Assembly (NCBI RefSeq): GCF_017654485.1
Contig: NZ_CP061091.1
Location: 3,501,233 to 3,565,232, forward strand
From: Roseomonas marmotae
GTDB taxonomy: Bacteria > Pseudomonadota > Alphaproteobacteria > Acetobacterales > Acetobacteraceae
Reading direction: 5' to 3'
DNA: 64,000 nt
Part shown: one piece after another, positions 44,784-54,312 of the stretch
How the letters are laid out: each line of letters opens with the position of its first letter
Numbering within the stretch: position 1 is the stretch's first letter
Notes under the pieces: generated by a model
What the model saw: only the letters and a program-made list of their open reading frames with translations
What the model was told of the DNA's origin: nothing
Database searches by the model: none
Made by a program: the position numbers and the translations under genes

Positions 44784-47051
44784 GTGTCGACCTTCCCGGC
44801 CCCACCCGCCAGCCAGGAACCGCCCGCCGAGGCGGCGCTGGCGGTGGCGCCGATGAGCGTCATGATCTTCGATGCCGGGCACCGGCTGCACTTCGCCAAT
44901 CCCGAGGCGCTGCGGCAGCTCGGCATGCCAGCGGGCACCGGGCTGGCCGGCCGGGCCCTGCGGGACATCCTCCGTCTCTGCGCCTTCCGCGGCTTCTTCG
45001 GCTCCGGCGACCCGGAGGAGCAGGCCGAGCAGGTCCTGGCGCTGGACCGCGGCCGGCAGCAGCGCCACACCAGGCGCCATACCGATGGCCGCTGGTTCGA
45101 CTTCCATTCCGAACCCATGCCCGATGGCGGCTTCGTCTCCTATGCCACCGAGGTCACCCAGCACCGGCGGGCGGAGGCGGAGATGATGGAGCGCGCGCGC
45201 CTGCTGGAAGTGGCGCTGCGCCACCAGCATACGGGCGTGGCCGTCTTCGATGCCGCCCACCGGCTGCTGCGCCACAACGACGCCTATGAGCAGGCGCTGG
45301 GGCTGATGCCCGGCACCCTGGGCGCGGGGATGAGCCTGGGCGACATGCACCAGCACATGCTGCGGCAGCATGACGACCACCCTCTGGTGCAGGCATCGGT
45401 CCGGCAGTGGAGCCGGATTGACCGCACCCGGCCGCATGAAAAGGTGCGCGCCTTGCCGGATGGCCGCGCCATGCGCGATATCAGCCGCCCCCTGCCCACC
45501 GGCGGCTTCCTGGTGACGGTGGAGGATGTGACGGCCCTGCGCCAGGCGGAGGATGAGGCCCGCCACCGCGCCGCCACCCTGCGCGGCGTGCTGGCCGCCC
45601 TGCCCTATGGCATCGCCGTGTATGACTCCTCCCAGCGCCTGACCATGGTGAACCAGGCCTATCAGGCCCTCTTGAGCGGTGCCGAGCTGCGGGTGGGCGA
45701 CCACCTGATGGATATGTGCCGGGAGCGGGAGGCGGCCGGGGAATACCCGCCCGGCGTCACCGCCGAGGAAGTCTACCGGCGGCAATTCGATTTCGGCGCC
45801 GCGCCGCGCAAGCGCGTGCGGCCGAATGGCACCGTGCTCTCCATCCGCACCGCGCCGCTGCCGGATGGCGGGCATATCAACGTGGTGGCCGATGTGACGG
45901 CCCTGCACCAGGCCGAGGTCCAGGCGCAGGAACGCGCCAGCCTGCTGCAGGCCATGCTGGACAACATGAGGCACGGTGTATGCCTCTTCGACCGTGACCT
46001 GCGCGTGGTGGCGCGCAATGACCTGGCCCTTTCCCTGAGCGGGCTGCGGGCCGAGGAGATGGTGCCCGGCGCGCAACTCGATACCCTGCGTACCCTGCAA
46101 TATGAACGCGGCGAGTTCGGCGCCGGCCCGGAGGCCGAGGCCGTCTATCTCGGCCGCAAAGCTGGCGCCATCCTGCGGCAGGACCGCTATACCCGCACCC
46201 GCGCCGATGGCAGGGTGATCGAGATCAATTCCGACCCCACGCCGGATGGCGGCTTCGTCCGCACCTATACCGACGTGACGGAGGAGCGACGCATCCGCGC
46301 CGAGATCGAGCAGGCGCGCCGCGTGGCCGAGGAGGCCAATTCCGCCAAGACCCGCTTCCTGGCCACCATGAGCCATGAGCTGCGGACGCCGCTGAACGCC
46401 GTCATCGGCTTCTCCGACGCGCTGCTGGCGGAGCGGCAGATCTCGGAGGAAGGGCTGGAATTCGCCGGTGCCATTCTGGAGGCCGGGCGGCACCTGCTCT
46501 CGCTGATCGACGACATCCTGCAGGTGGCGCAGATCGGCAGCGGCGAACTGCCGGTGCAGACCCGTCCCCTCTTCCTGCCCAGCGTGCTGGAGAGCGCGGT
46601 GCGGCTGGTGCGCGGCGCCGCCGAGGTCGCGGAGGTGGAGCTGGTCATGGACCCCGTTCCCCCCCTGCCGCGCGTTCTGGCGGAGGAGCGGCGGCTGCGG
46701 CAGGTGCTGCTGAACCTGCTCTCCAATGCCGTGAAATTCACCCCGGCGGGCGGAAGGATCCATCTCAGCGCCGTGCCGCTGCCGGATGGCGGGGCGGATG
46801 TGACGGTGCGCGACACCGGCATCGGCATTCCGCCGGACCAGCTCCCCCGTGCCTTCGAGCCCTTCGTGCAACTGGAGGCGTCGCATGACCGGCGCTACGG
46901 TGGCTCCGGCCTCGGCCTCTATCTGGCGCGCGCCTTCGCCCGCGCCATGGGGGGCGAGCTGACGCTGGAGAGCGAGCGTGGCCAGGGCACCACCGCCCGG
47001 CTGCGCCTGCAGGGCGCCCCCAACCCGCAAACGCAGGAGCAGACGGCATGA
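44784..47051 (+). CDS. soluble multi-PAS sensor histidine kinase
   Basis: A 755-residue cytoplasmic kinase without membrane helices. Four PAS-like modules lie at about 20-135, 140-265, 265-385 and 385-510, each ending in a D-G-G-(F/H)-x8-T-x-V-T-type turn; HisKA follows with His531 in S-H-E-L-R-T-P-L-N, then a HATPase domain with the N box (L-S-N-A-V-K-F) and G1/G2 boxes. The start is GTG 44784; ATG codons near 44853 are alternatives. It lies between ctaA and tldD, overlapping tldD by 4 bp (ATGA). No response regulator is adjacent, so its target is unknown. Confidence 0.9.
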   Translation: MSTFPAPPASQEPPAEAALAVAPMSVMIFDAGHRLHFANPEALRQLGMPAGTGLAGRALRDILRLCAFRGFFGSGDPEEQAEQVLALDRGRQQRHTRRHTDGRWFDFHSEPMPDGGFVSYATEVTQHRRAEAEMMERARLLEVALRHQHTGVAVFDAAHRLLRHNDAYEQALGLMPGTLGAGMSLGDMHQHMLRQHDDHPLVQASVRQWSRIDRTRPHEKVRALPDGRAMRDISRPLPTGGFLVTVEDVTALRQAEDEARHRAATLRGVLAALPYGIAVYDSSQRLTMVNQAYQALLSGAELRVGDHLMDMCREREAAGEYPPGVTAEEVYRRQFDFGAAPRKRVRPNGTVLSIRTAPLPDGGHINVVADVTALHQAEVQAQERASLLQAMLDNMRHGVCLFDRDLRVVARNDLALSLSGLRAEEMVPGAQLDTLRTLQYERGEFGAGPEAEAVYLGRKAGAILRQDRYTRTRADGRVIEINSDPTPDGGFVRTYTDVTEERRIRAEIEQARRVAEEANSAKTRFLATMSHELRTPLNAVIGFSDALLAERQISEEGLEFAGAILEAGRHLLSLIDDILQVAQIGSGELPVQTRPLFLPSVLESAVRLVRGAAEVAEVELVMDPVPPLPRVLAEERRLRQVLLNLLSNAVKFTPAGGRIHLSAVPLPDGGADVTVRDTGIGIPPDQLPRAFEPFVQLEASHDRRYGGSGLGLYLARAFARAMGGELTLESERGQGTTARLRLQGAPNPQTQEQTA

Positions 47052-48475
47052 CCGCGCTCGACACCACCGACCGCCTGTTCTTCCGGGACCTGGAGCCCGA
47101 CGCCGCCACCCGCATCCTGGGCGGGGCGCTGCGGGGCGCCGATGACGGCGAATTGTTCCTGGAATACCGGGAGAGCGAGGCCATCAGCCTCGATGACGGC
47201 CGCATCCGCACCGCCAGCTTCGACACCACGCGCGGCTTCGGCCTGCGTTCCGTGGCGGGCGAGGCCGCCGGCTATGCCCATGGCGGCGAGATTTCCGAGA
47301 GCGCCCTGAAGCGCGCCGCCGAGACGGTGCGCGCCGTCTCCTCCGGCGCCTCCGGCAGCCTGGCGGTGGCCCCGCGCGCCACCAATGCCCGGCTCTACGT
47401 GCCGGAGAACCCGCTGCCGGTCATGGACTTCGCCGCCAAGACCGCGCTGCTGGCCGCCATCGACGCCCATGCCCGCGCCCGCGACCCGCGCGTGACGCAG
47501 GTGATGGCCAGCCTGACCGGGGAATGGCAGGCCGTGCAGATCCTGCGCGCCGACGGCACCCGGGTGGCGGACCTGCGCCCGCTGGTGCGCCTGAACGTGG
47601 CCGTGGTGGTCGAGGCCGATGGCCGCCGCGAGACCGGCAGCCACGGCATGGGCGGCCGCTTCACCTATGACCAGATCACCTCCGAGGCGCAGTGGAAGGA
47701 CGCGGTGGAGAAGGCACTGCGCCAGGCGCTGATCAACCTCGATGCCGTTCCCGCCCCGGCGGGCGAGATGGAAGTGGTGCTCGGCCCCGGCTGGCCCGGT
47801 ATCCTGCTGCACGAAGCCATCGGCCATGGGCTGGAAGGCGACTTCAACCGCAAGAAGACCTCCGCCTTCGCCGGCCTGCTGGGGCAGCGGATCGCGGCGC
47901 CGGGCGTGACAGTGGTGGATGACGGCACCCTGCCCGACCGCCGCGGCAGCCTGACCGTGGATGACGAGGGCACGCCGAGCGGCCGCACCGTCATGATCGA
48001 GGACGGCATCCTCAAGGGCTTTATTCAGGACCGTCAGAATGCGCGGCTGATGGGCGTGAACCCCACCGGCAATGGCCGCCGGCAGAGCCATGCCTATGCG
48101 CCCATGCCGCGCATGACCAATACCGTGATGATGGCCGGCCAGCATTCGCCGGAAGAGATCCTCTCCACCGTCAAGCGCGGCATCTACGCCGTGAACTTCG
48201 GTGGTGGGCAGGTGGATATCACTTCCGGCAAGTTCGTCTTCTCGGCCTCCGAGGCTTACCTCGTGGAGAACGGCAAGGTCGGCGCGCCGGTGAAGGGCGC
48301 GACGCTGATCGGCTCCGGTGCCGATGCGCTGACCAAGGTCTCCATGATCGGCCATGACGTGGAGCTGGACCCGGGCATCGGCACCTGCGGCAAGCAGGGC
48401 CAGGGCGTGCCGGTGGGCGTGGGCCAGCCGACGCTGAAGCTGAACGGCCTGACCGTCGGCGGCACCGCCGTCTGA
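47048..48475 (+). CDS. tldD: metalloprotease TldD
   Basis: A 475-residue TldD protein, partner of PmbA/TldE in a zinc peptidase cutting unstructured peptides, modified peptides and some antitoxins. The metal site is H-E-A-I-G-H-G-L-E-G-D near 256. Length and C-terminal G-x-G-G motifs are normal. It overlaps the multi-PAS kinase gene by 4 bp and the GNAT gene by 1 bp (TGATG), so all three are coupled. PmbA is not in this window. Confidence 0.96.
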   Translation: MTALDTTDRLFFRDLEPDAATRILGGALRGADDGELFLEYRESEAISLDDGRIRTASFDTTRGFGLRSVAGEAAGYAHGGEISESALKRAAETVRAVSSGASGSLAVAPRATNARLYVPENPLPVMDFAAKTALLAAIDAHARARDPRVTQVMASLTGEWQAVQILRADGTRVADLRPLVRLNVAVVVEADGRRETGSHGMGGRFTYDQITSEAQWKDAVEKALRQALINLDAVPAPAGEMEVVLGPGWPGILLHEAIGHGLEGDFNRKKTSAFAGLLGQRIAAPGVTVVDDGTLPDRRGSLTVDDEGTPSGRTVMIEDGILKGFIQDRQNARLMGVNPTGNGRRQSHAYAPMPRMTNTVMMAGQHSPEEILSTVKRGIYAVNFGGGQVDITSGKFVFSASEAYLVENGKVGAPVKGATLIGSGADALTKVSMIGHDVELDPGIGTCGKQGQGVPVGVGQPTLKLNGLTVGGTAV

Positions 48476-48915
48476 TGCGGCTGGCGCGGCCGGAGGAAGC
48501 CTCCGCCCTGGCCGCGTTGGTGGAGCGCGCCTATGCGCCCTACGTGCCCGTCATCGGCATCCGCCCCCTGCCGATGGAGGGTGACTACCCCGCCCGCGTC
48601 GCCGCCGGACAGGCCTGGGTGCTGGAGGAAGATGGCGGCATCCTCGGCCTGCTGGTGCTGGAAGAGGCGCCGGACCACCTCTGGCTGGATAATATCGCCG
48701 TGGAACCCGCGCGGCACGGCGCCGGCATCGGGCGGCAACTCATGCGTTTCGTCCTGGGCGAGGCCGCCCGGCGCGGCAAGCCCGAGGTGCGGCTGGCGAC
48801 CAACGAGAAGATGGCGCGCAACATCGGCATCTACCGGCGCCTGGGCTTCACGGAATACGGGCGGCGGGAAAAGCTGGGACGGCGCGCGGTGCTGATGCGC
48901 CGGCCTGTCGGATAG
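48475..48915 (+). CDS. GNAT-family N-acetyltransferase
   Basis: A 146-residue acetyltransferase. The acetyl-CoA loop is R-H-G-A-G-I-G near residue 80, following L-D-N-I-A-V-E-P; the C-terminal N-I-G-I-Y-R-R-L-G-F motif is clear. Translationally coupled to tldD. Substrate unknown. Confidence 0.9.
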   Translation: MRLARPEEASALAALVERAYAPYVPVIGIRPLPMEGDYPARVAAGQAWVLEEDGGILGLLVLEEAPDHLWLDNIAVEPARHGAGIGRQLMRFVLGEAARRGKPEVRLATNEKMARNIGIYRRLGFTEYGRREKLGRRAVLMRRPVG

Positions 48916-49010
48916 GGCCTCCGCGCCTCGCCGCGCGGTGACTTGTGCCGCCCCGCAATGCCGATAGCCTGGGCCGGCTGGAAACAGCCAATCCGGAGGA
49001 AACGGCAAAC

Positions 49011-50987
49011 ATGCCAAAGCTGTCGCGAAGAGCGGGCGCGTGCCTGCTGCCCACTTTGCTTCTGTATTCCCTGGCGCAACCGGCACGGGCCGAGGTGTCG
49101 CGCTTCGAGATCACCGCCCGCCAGGAGGCGGCGCTGGAAGGCCGCAGCTTCGGCGCGCGCGGCACGGCGGAAAAGATCACCGCCCGCGCCACCATCGCAC
49201 TGGACCCTGCCGATCCTGCCAATGCGGTTATCGTCGACCTCGACCGCGCGCCGCGCAACGCGGAGGGCAAGGTGGAGGCCACCACCGATGTGGTGATCCT
49301 GCGCCCGCAGCGGCCCAACGGCACAATGATCTTCGAGGTGGTGAACCGAGGCCGCAAGCTGCTGAACAGCTGGGCGCAGGATGGTGAGACCGCCGCCGGC
49401 AGCCGGCTGGAACAGGCCGGCGACATGGGCAACGGCTTCCTGCTGGAACAGGGCTACACGCTGGTCTGGACCGGCTGGCAGGCGGATACGCTAGAGGGCG
49501 CCAACCTGCTGCGCATCGCCGTGCCCACCGTCCCCGGCATTACCGGCCCCTCGCGCGAGGAATGGAGCTTCGGCGACAAGCCCGGCCCCCATCGCGCCAC
49601 GCTGAGCTACCCCGTGGCGGACCGGAACTCGGCGCGGCTGACCATGCGCGCCCGCACCGACGACCCGCGCCGCACGGGGGACGGCCTGACGCTGCGCTTC
49701 ATCGACGACAGCACCGTGGAGATCACGCCCCCCGCGGATGCGCGGCCCGACACGATCTTCGAGCTGACCTATACCGCGCGCGACCCGCGGGTGATGGGCA
49801 TGGGGCTGGCGGCCATCCGCGATGTGTCCAGCTTTCTCCGCCGCGACACCAGCGCGCAGAACCCGCTGGCGGCGGAAGGGCGCAGCACGGTGGACCGCGC
49901 CATCGGCCTCGGCATTTCCCAATCCGGTCGTGCCTTGCGGGACTTCCTGTATTTCGGCCTCAACCGCGACGAGGCCGGCCGTCTGGTCTTCGAGGGGATG
50001 ATGCCGATCATCCCTGGCGCGCGCGGCTCCTTCACCAATGCCCGCTTCGCGCAGCCCGGCCGCAATCCCGGCCCCGAATTCGACCGCCTCTACCCCGTGG
50101 GCCAGTTCCCCTTCGCCTATGATGTCACGGAGGACGCGCTGAGCGGGCGGCGCGACGGGCTGCTGCTGCGCTGCCGCACCACCAATAGCTGCCCGCGCAT
50201 CATGCAGATGGATTCGGAATTCGAATTCTGGGGCTCGCTGGGCAGCCTCAATGTCACGGATACGCGCGGCCAGCATATCGACCTGCCGCCGGAAGTGCGG
50301 CTCTACCTGCTCTCCGGCGCGCCGCACGGCAATCCGGCCAATGCGGTGGCCCGCCAGAGCCCGGCCTGTGTCATGCCGCTGAACCCGATCAGTGGTGGCC
50401 CCGCCCTGCGCTCCCTGCTGGTGGCCATGGGCGGCTGGGTGCGGGAGGGCACCGAGCCGCCCGCCAGCCGCTATCCCAGCCTGGCGCAGGGCACGCTGGT
50501 GCCGGCCAGGATGGTCTATCCGTCCATCCCCGGCCTGCCCTACGGCCAGCAATATGTCCGCGCCTTCTGGGTGCAGCAGCCGGTGGTGGATAGCGATCCG
50601 CTGCCGCAGATTCGTGGCGAGTACCCACTGCTGCTGCCGCGCGCGGGGCTGGACGGGAATGCCATCGCCGGCATCCGCCTGCCGCTCGTGGACGCGCCAC
50701 GCGCCAGCTATGTCGGCTGGAACGCGCAGAAGAATGCCAGCGGGCCGCAGGAGATCTGCACGCAGTCCGGCGGCGTAGTGCCTTTCGCCGCCACCAAGGC
50801 GGAACGGCAGGCGAAGGGCGACCCACGCCCCTCGCTGGAGGAACTGTATCCGGCACCCGCTGATTATGAAGCCGCCGTGCGGGCCTCCGCGCAACGGCTG
50901 GTGGCGGAGCGGCTGCTGCTGCCCGCCGATGCGGAAGCGGCCGTGCAGGCGGCGCGTGCCGGCACGCTCGCCCGCCTCGGCCAGTAA
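49011..50987 (+). CDS. secreted alpha/beta hydrolase domain protein
   Basis: A 658-residue protein with a signal peptide (about 1-27, ending A-R-A-E) and an alpha/beta-hydrolase-10 type domain. A probable nucleophile, Ser305, sits in G-I-S-Q-S-G-R. GGAGGAA lies 8 bp before the ATG. Related proteins are uncharacterised periplasmic hydrolases; substrate unknown. A hairpin follows between it and the convergent kdgD gene. Confidence 0.85.
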   Translation: MPKLSRRAGACLLPTLLLYSLAQPARAEVSRFEITARQEAALEGRSFGARGTAEKITARATIALDPADPANAVIVDLDRAPRNAEGKVEATTDVVILRPQRPNGTMIFEVVNRGRKLLNSWAQDGETAAGSRLEQAGDMGNGFLLEQGYTLVWTGWQADTLEGANLLRIAVPTVPGITGPSREEWSFGDKPGPHRATLSYPVADRNSARLTMRARTDDPRRTGDGLTLRFIDDSTVEITPPADARPDTIFELTYTARDPRVMGMGLAAIRDVSSFLRRDTSAQNPLAAEGRSTVDRAIGLGISQSGRALRDFLYFGLNRDEAGRLVFEGMMPIIPGARGSFTNARFAQPGRNPGPEFDRLYPVGQFPFAYDVTEDALSGRRDGLLLRCRTTNSCPRIMQMDSEFEFWGSLGSLNVTDTRGQHIDLPPEVRLYLLSGAPHGNPANAVARQSPACVMPLNPISGGPALRSLLVAMGGWVREGTEPPASRYPSLAQGTLVPARMVYPSIPGLPYGQQYVRAFWVQQPVVDSDPLPQIRGEYPLLLPRAGLDGNAIAGIRLPLVDAPRASYVGWNAQKNASGPQEICTQSGGVVPFAATKAERQAKGDPRPSLEELYPAPADYEAAVRASAQRLVAERLLLPADAEAAVQAARAGTLARLGQ

Positions 50988-50999
50988 GGCATGAATGAC

Positions 51000-51026
51000 G
51001 GGCCGGAGGGACAGGCCCTCCGGCCC
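51000..51026. terminator. hairpin between convergent hydrolase and kdgD genes
   Basis: GGGCCGGAGGG (51000-51010) and its exact complement (51016-51026) with an ACAGG loop: an 11-bp stem in the 44-bp convergent gap. No U-tract follows. Confidence 0.6.
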
Positions 51027-51031
51027 CCGTC

Positions 51032-51955
51032 TTACTGAGGGCCGAGCGCCTCGATCAGCGGCCGCAGCTGCGCCATCTCGGCTTCCGTCAGGTCGGAGAG
51101 CGGGGAGCGCACCGGCCCCGCCCCGCGCCCGACGATGCTGGCGCCGGCCTTGACGATGCTGACGGCATAGCCGGGCTGGCGGTTGCGGATCTTGAGGTAG
51201 GGAAAGAAGAAGTCGCGCAGCAGGCGGGTAACGGTGACGTCGTCCCGCGTCGTCACGGCCTTGTAGAATTCCAGTGCCGTGCGCGGGATGAAATTGAACA
51301 CGGCCGAGGAATAGGTGGGCACGCCCATGGCCAGATAGGCCTGGGCATAGACCTCGGCCGTGGGCAGGCCGCCCAGATAGGTCAGCCGCTCGCCCAACGC
51401 GTTGTAGACCGAGACCATGGCCTCGATCTCGCCCACGCCGTCCTTGAAGCCAATGAGGTTGGGGCATTCATCGGCGACCGCCTGCAAGGTCTCGGCCGAG
51501 ACGCGGCAATTGGCGCGGTTATAGACGATGACGCCGAGGCGCGTGGATTTGCAGACCGCCGCGATATGCGTGCGCAGCCCGGCCTGTGAGGTCTCGGTCA
51601 GATAGGGCGGCATCAGCAGGATGCCGGCCGCGCCCAGCCGCTCGGCCTCCCGCGCGTATTCGATGGCCATGCGCGTGCCGTAGCCGGCACCGGCGACGAT
51701 CGGCACCTGCCCGCCCGAGCCCTCGATGGCGCTGCGGATCACGGCCGAATATTCGCGCTGGGTCAGGGAGAAGAACTCGCCCGTCCCACCCGCGGCGAAG
51801 AGCGCGGCGGTGCCATAGGGCGAAAGCCATTCCAGCCGGGCGCGGTAGCTCCTCTCGTTGAACTCCCCCGCCGCGTCGAAATCGGTCACGGGGAAGGACA
51901 GCAGGCCCGTCGGCAGGGCGGCTTTGAGGTCCTCGGGGCTGAACTGGCCGGTCAT
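51032..51955 (-). CDS. kdgD: 5-dehydro-4-deoxyglucarate dehydratase
   Basis: A 307-residue DHDPS-family aldolase/dehydratase: G-G-T-G-E-F at 56-61, Tyr145 in V-I-V-Y-N-R-A-N-C, and Schiff-base Lys171 in G-F-K-D-G-V-G. The sequence matches KdgD, which converts 5-keto-4-deoxyglucarate to 2-oxoglutarate semialdehyde with loss of CO2 and water. The usual partners (glucarate/galactarate dehydratase, semialdehyde dehydrogenase) are absent from the window. The upstream region holds a dyad (51986-52007) resembling the one before the ABC operon. It lies downstream of the gntR gene on the same strand. Confidence 0.9.
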   Translation of the reverse strand: MTGQFSPEDLKAALPTGLLSFPVTDFDAAGEFNERSYRARLEWLSPYGTAALFAAGGTGEFFSLTQREYSAVIRSAIEGSGGQVPIVAGAGYGTRMAIEYAREAERLGAAGILLMPPYLTETSQAGLRTHIAAVCKSTRLGVIVYNRANCRVSAETLQAVADECPNLIGFKDGVGEIEAMVSVYNALGERLTYLGGLPTAEVYAQAYLAMGVPTYSSAVFNFIPRTALEFYKAVTTRDDVTVTRLLRDFFFPYLKIRNRQPGYAVSIVKAGASIVGRGAGPVRSPLSDLTEAEMAQLRPLIEALGPQ

Positions 51956-51985
51956 GCTTGCGCTCTCCTGGCTGACAAAGCCGGT

Positions 51986-52007
51986 ATTTGTCAGTCGTCA
52001 TACAAAT
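51986..52007. promoter_or_regulatory. candidate GntR/FCD operator upstream of kdgD
   Basis: ATTTGT (51986-51991) and ACAAAT (52002-52007) form a dyad around a 10-bp centre. Read on the minus strand its central 20 bp agree at 15 positions with the site at 52846-52869, with shared pattern GTnTGACnACnGAC. It lies 30 bp before the kdgD start. Confidence 0.65.
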
Positions 52008-52032
52008 TACGGAGCAGTGCCGCAAGCCCGCC

Positions 52033-52797
52033 TCACGGCGCCGCCCCGCCCAGGCGGTCCAGCGCCGCCCGCAGCCGCTCCCGGCTGTTGGTCAGGTGCA
52101 GCCGCATCGCGGCGCGCGCGCCCTCGGCATCGGCGCGGCGGATGGCGTCCAGGATATTCGCATGCTCCACCTGCAACAGGCGCAGATAGGCCAGCTTCGC
52201 CGCCGCATCCTCCTTGAACAGGTCGATCCGCGCGCGCGGCAGCAGCCGGGACGAAAGTCCGCCCAGAAGCGAGCCGAAATAGGCATTGCCGGAGAGCCTG
52301 GCGACACAGAGATGAAAAGCCTGGTCATGCACCGCCGACTGCTCGGGGTCCTCAATGCTGGCCTCGAACTCGCTGACGATGCGGGTCAGCTCCGCCAGCC
52401 CCGCCTCGTCCCGCCGCTGGGCGGCGAGCGAGGCCGCCTCGGATTCCAGCGCGATGCGGATTTCCATCAGCTTCAGCACATCCGCCGCCGCGCCGGCCTC
52501 GGAAGGATCGAGGCGATAGGCGGAGAGTTGCGGCGCCGGCTCCAGCACGAAGGCGCCCCGTCCCTGCTGCGTCGCCAGCCTGCCGGCGGCACGCAGGCTG
52601 GACATGGCCTCGCGGATCACGGTCCGGCTGACGCCGTAGCGGGCCATCAGCTCGCGCTCGGTGGGCAACTGGTCGCCCGGCCGCAGTTCCCCCCCTTCCA
52701 TGCGCGCCGTCAGGTCGCGCGTGACCTGCTCGGCCAGGGTGAGGCGGCGTGGGGCACGGAGGGGACGGAGCGTGAGTTCGGCGGGGTCAGGCAGCAT
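52033..52797 (-). CDS. GntR-family regulator with FCD domain
   Basis: A 254-residue FadR-type regulator. The winged helix (about 18-85) contains P-G-D-Q-L-P-T-E-R-E-L-M-A-R-Y-G-V-S-R-T-V-I; the FCD ligand domain (about 100-235) has D-Q-A-F-H and two later histidines fitting the metal-binding set. Regulators of this type sense carboxylates or sugar acids. It is divergent from the ABC transporter and upstream of kdgD; candidate operators lie before both, suggesting it represses both and itself. Confidence 0.9.
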   Translation of the reverse strand: MLPDPAELTLRPLRAPRRLTLAEQVTRDLTARMEGGELRPGDQLPTERELMARYGVSRTVIREAMSSLRAAGRLATQQGRGAFVLEPAPQLSAYRLDPSEAGAAADVLKLMEIRIALESEAASLAAQRRDEAGLAELTRIVSEFEASIEDPEQSAVHDQAFHLCVARLSGNAYFGSLLGGLSSRLLPRARIDLFKEDAAAKLAYLRLLQVEHANILDAIRRADAEGARAAMRLHLTNSRERLRAALDRLGGAAP

Positions 52798-52845
52798 GGG
52801 CGGACACTTGCACAACCGGCGGCGCAGGGCTATCAGCGAAGATAA

Positions 52846-52869
52846 AATTGGTCTGACAACAGACGAATT
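52846..52869. promoter_or_regulatory. candidate GntR/FCD operator in the gntR/ABC divergent region
   Basis: AATTGGTCTG (52846-52855), ACAA centre, CAGACGAATT (52860-52869): a near-perfect 10-bp dyad (nine of ten positions). It lies 49 bp from the gntR start and 95 bp before the permease start, and shares the GTnTGACnACnGAC core with the kdgD site. Confidence 0.72.
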
Positions 52870-52963
52870 GTAAGGTGGGCCAACCACCACCCGAGGAACG
52901 AGAAGCAGGAGAGAGCCCGGCCATGGATGTCCCACGCGCGCTGACCTCGCCCGGCGCCCTTCC

Positions 52964-53647
52964 GTGAGATACGATTTCGATTTCGCCGTCCTGGCGGATT
53001 ACTGGCCGGACTTCCTCTCCGGTGCCCTTGTGACACTGCAACTGACGGCCATCGCCACCATCCTCGGCATGGCCATCGGCACGCTCTGCGCCATCGGCAG
53101 CCGCAGCAGGCGCCGCTGGCTCTCCCGCGGCGTCGGTATCTATGTCGAGATCGTCCGCAACACGCCCTTCCTGATCCAGATCTTCTTCCTCTATTTCGGC
53201 CTCGCCAGCGCGGGCATCCGGCTGCCGGTCTTCACCGCCGCCGTCGTCGCCATGGTCTTCAACGTCGCCGCCTATTGCTCGGAAATCATCCGCGCCGGCA
53301 TGGAGACGGTGCACCCCGGCCAGATCGAGGCCGCGCAGTCGCTGGGCATGTCCACGCCGCAGATCTACTGGGACGTCATCCTCCGCCCGGCCATCGAGCG
53401 CGTCTATCCCGCGCTGAGCAGCCAGTTCGTGCTGATGATGCTCTCCTCCTCCGTCGCCTCGCAGATCTCGACGGAGGAACTGACGGCGGTGGCCAACAAC
53501 GTCCAGTCCATGACCTTCCGCAGCCTGGAGACTTTCCTCGCGATCGCGCCGATGTATCTGGCTCTGGCGGGGCTGCTGAAGCTCTGCTTCTGGCTCCTCG
53601 GCCTGGTCGCCTTCCCGCGCCGCCGGCGCCTCGGCACGGCACTGTAG
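52964..53647 (+). CDS. polar amino-acid-type ABC transporter permease
   Basis: A 227-residue HisM/GlnP-family inner-membrane permease. G-A-L-V-T-L-Q-L-T at about 20-28 and the cytoplasmic E-A-A-Q-S-L-G-M-S EAA loop near 127 are typical. The start is GTG 52964. First gene of a four-gene ABC operon (two permeases, ATPase, binding protein). Named for family; linkage to kdgD suggests the cargo may be an acidic sugar-derived compound or related carboxylate rather than an amino acid. Confidence 0.9.
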   Translation: MRYDFDFAVLADYWPDFLSGALVTLQLTAIATILGMAIGTLCAIGSRSRRRWLSRGVGIYVEIVRNTPFLIQIFFLYFGLASAGIRLPVFTAAVVAMVFNVAAYCSEIIRAGMETVHPGQIEAAQSLGMSTPQIYWDVILRPAIERVYPALSSQFVLMMLSSSVASQISTEELTAVANNVQSMTFRSLETFLAIAPMYLALAGLLKLCFWLLGLVAFPRRRRLGTAL

Positions 53648-53658
53648 GGGGCCACGCG

Positions 53659-54312
53659 ATGGATATCGTCTTCAACTGGAGCTATTTCGGCTATCTGATC
53701 CAGGGCGCGATCTGGACCCTCATCCTCTTCGCCCTGGCCTTCGTCCTCGGCGGCGCGGCGGGCTTCCTGGTGATGCTGGCGCGCACCGCGCGCTCCCGCC
53801 TCATCCGCCGGGTCGCGCTGGTCTATGTGGAGGTCATCCAGGGCACGCCGCTGCTGGTGCTGCTCTTCATCGCCTATTTCGGCCTGGGCGTCTTCGGCAT
53901 CGAGGTGCCGCCGCTGGTGGCCGCGGCGGTCTCCCTGATGATCAATGCCAGCGCCTTCCTGGGCGAGATCTGGAAGGGCTGCGTCGATGCCGTGCCGCGC
54001 ACCCAGTCCGAGGCCGCCGAATGCCTGGCCCTGACACGCTGGCAGGCCTTCGTCGATGTCATCCTGCCGCAGGCGGCGCGCATCGCGACACCGCCCACCG
54101 TCGGCTTCATGGTGCAGCTGCTGAAGAACACCTCCCTCGCCTCCGTGGTCGGCTTCGTGGAACTGACGCGGGCGGCGCAGGTCATCAACAATTCCACCAT
54201 CCAGCCCTTCCTCGTCTTCGGCATCGCGGGCGCGCTGTATTTCTGCCTCTGCTACCCGCTCACGGCCTGGAGCCGCTCGTTGGAAAGGACGCTCAATGTC
54301 GGCCGCCGCTAA
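53659..54312 (+). CDS. polar amino-acid-type ABC transporter permease
   Basis: A 217-residue second permease of the HisQ/GlnP type, with G-A-I-W-T-L-I-L near 16 and the EAA loop E-A-A-E-C-L-A-L-T-R near 121. It starts 11 bp after the first permease and ends 17 bp inside the ATPase gene. Heterodimer with the preceding permease is likely. Confidence 0.9.
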   Translation: MDIVFNWSYFGYLIQGAIWTLILFALAFVLGGAAGFLVMLARTARSRLIRRVALVYVEVIQGTPLLVLLFIAYFGLGVFGIEVPPLVAAAVSLMINASAFLGEIWKGCVDAVPRTQSEAAECLALTRWQAFVDVILPQAARIATPPTVGFMVQLLKNTSLASVVGFVELTRAAQVINNSTIQPFLVFGIAGALYFCLCYPLTAWSRSLERTLNVGRR

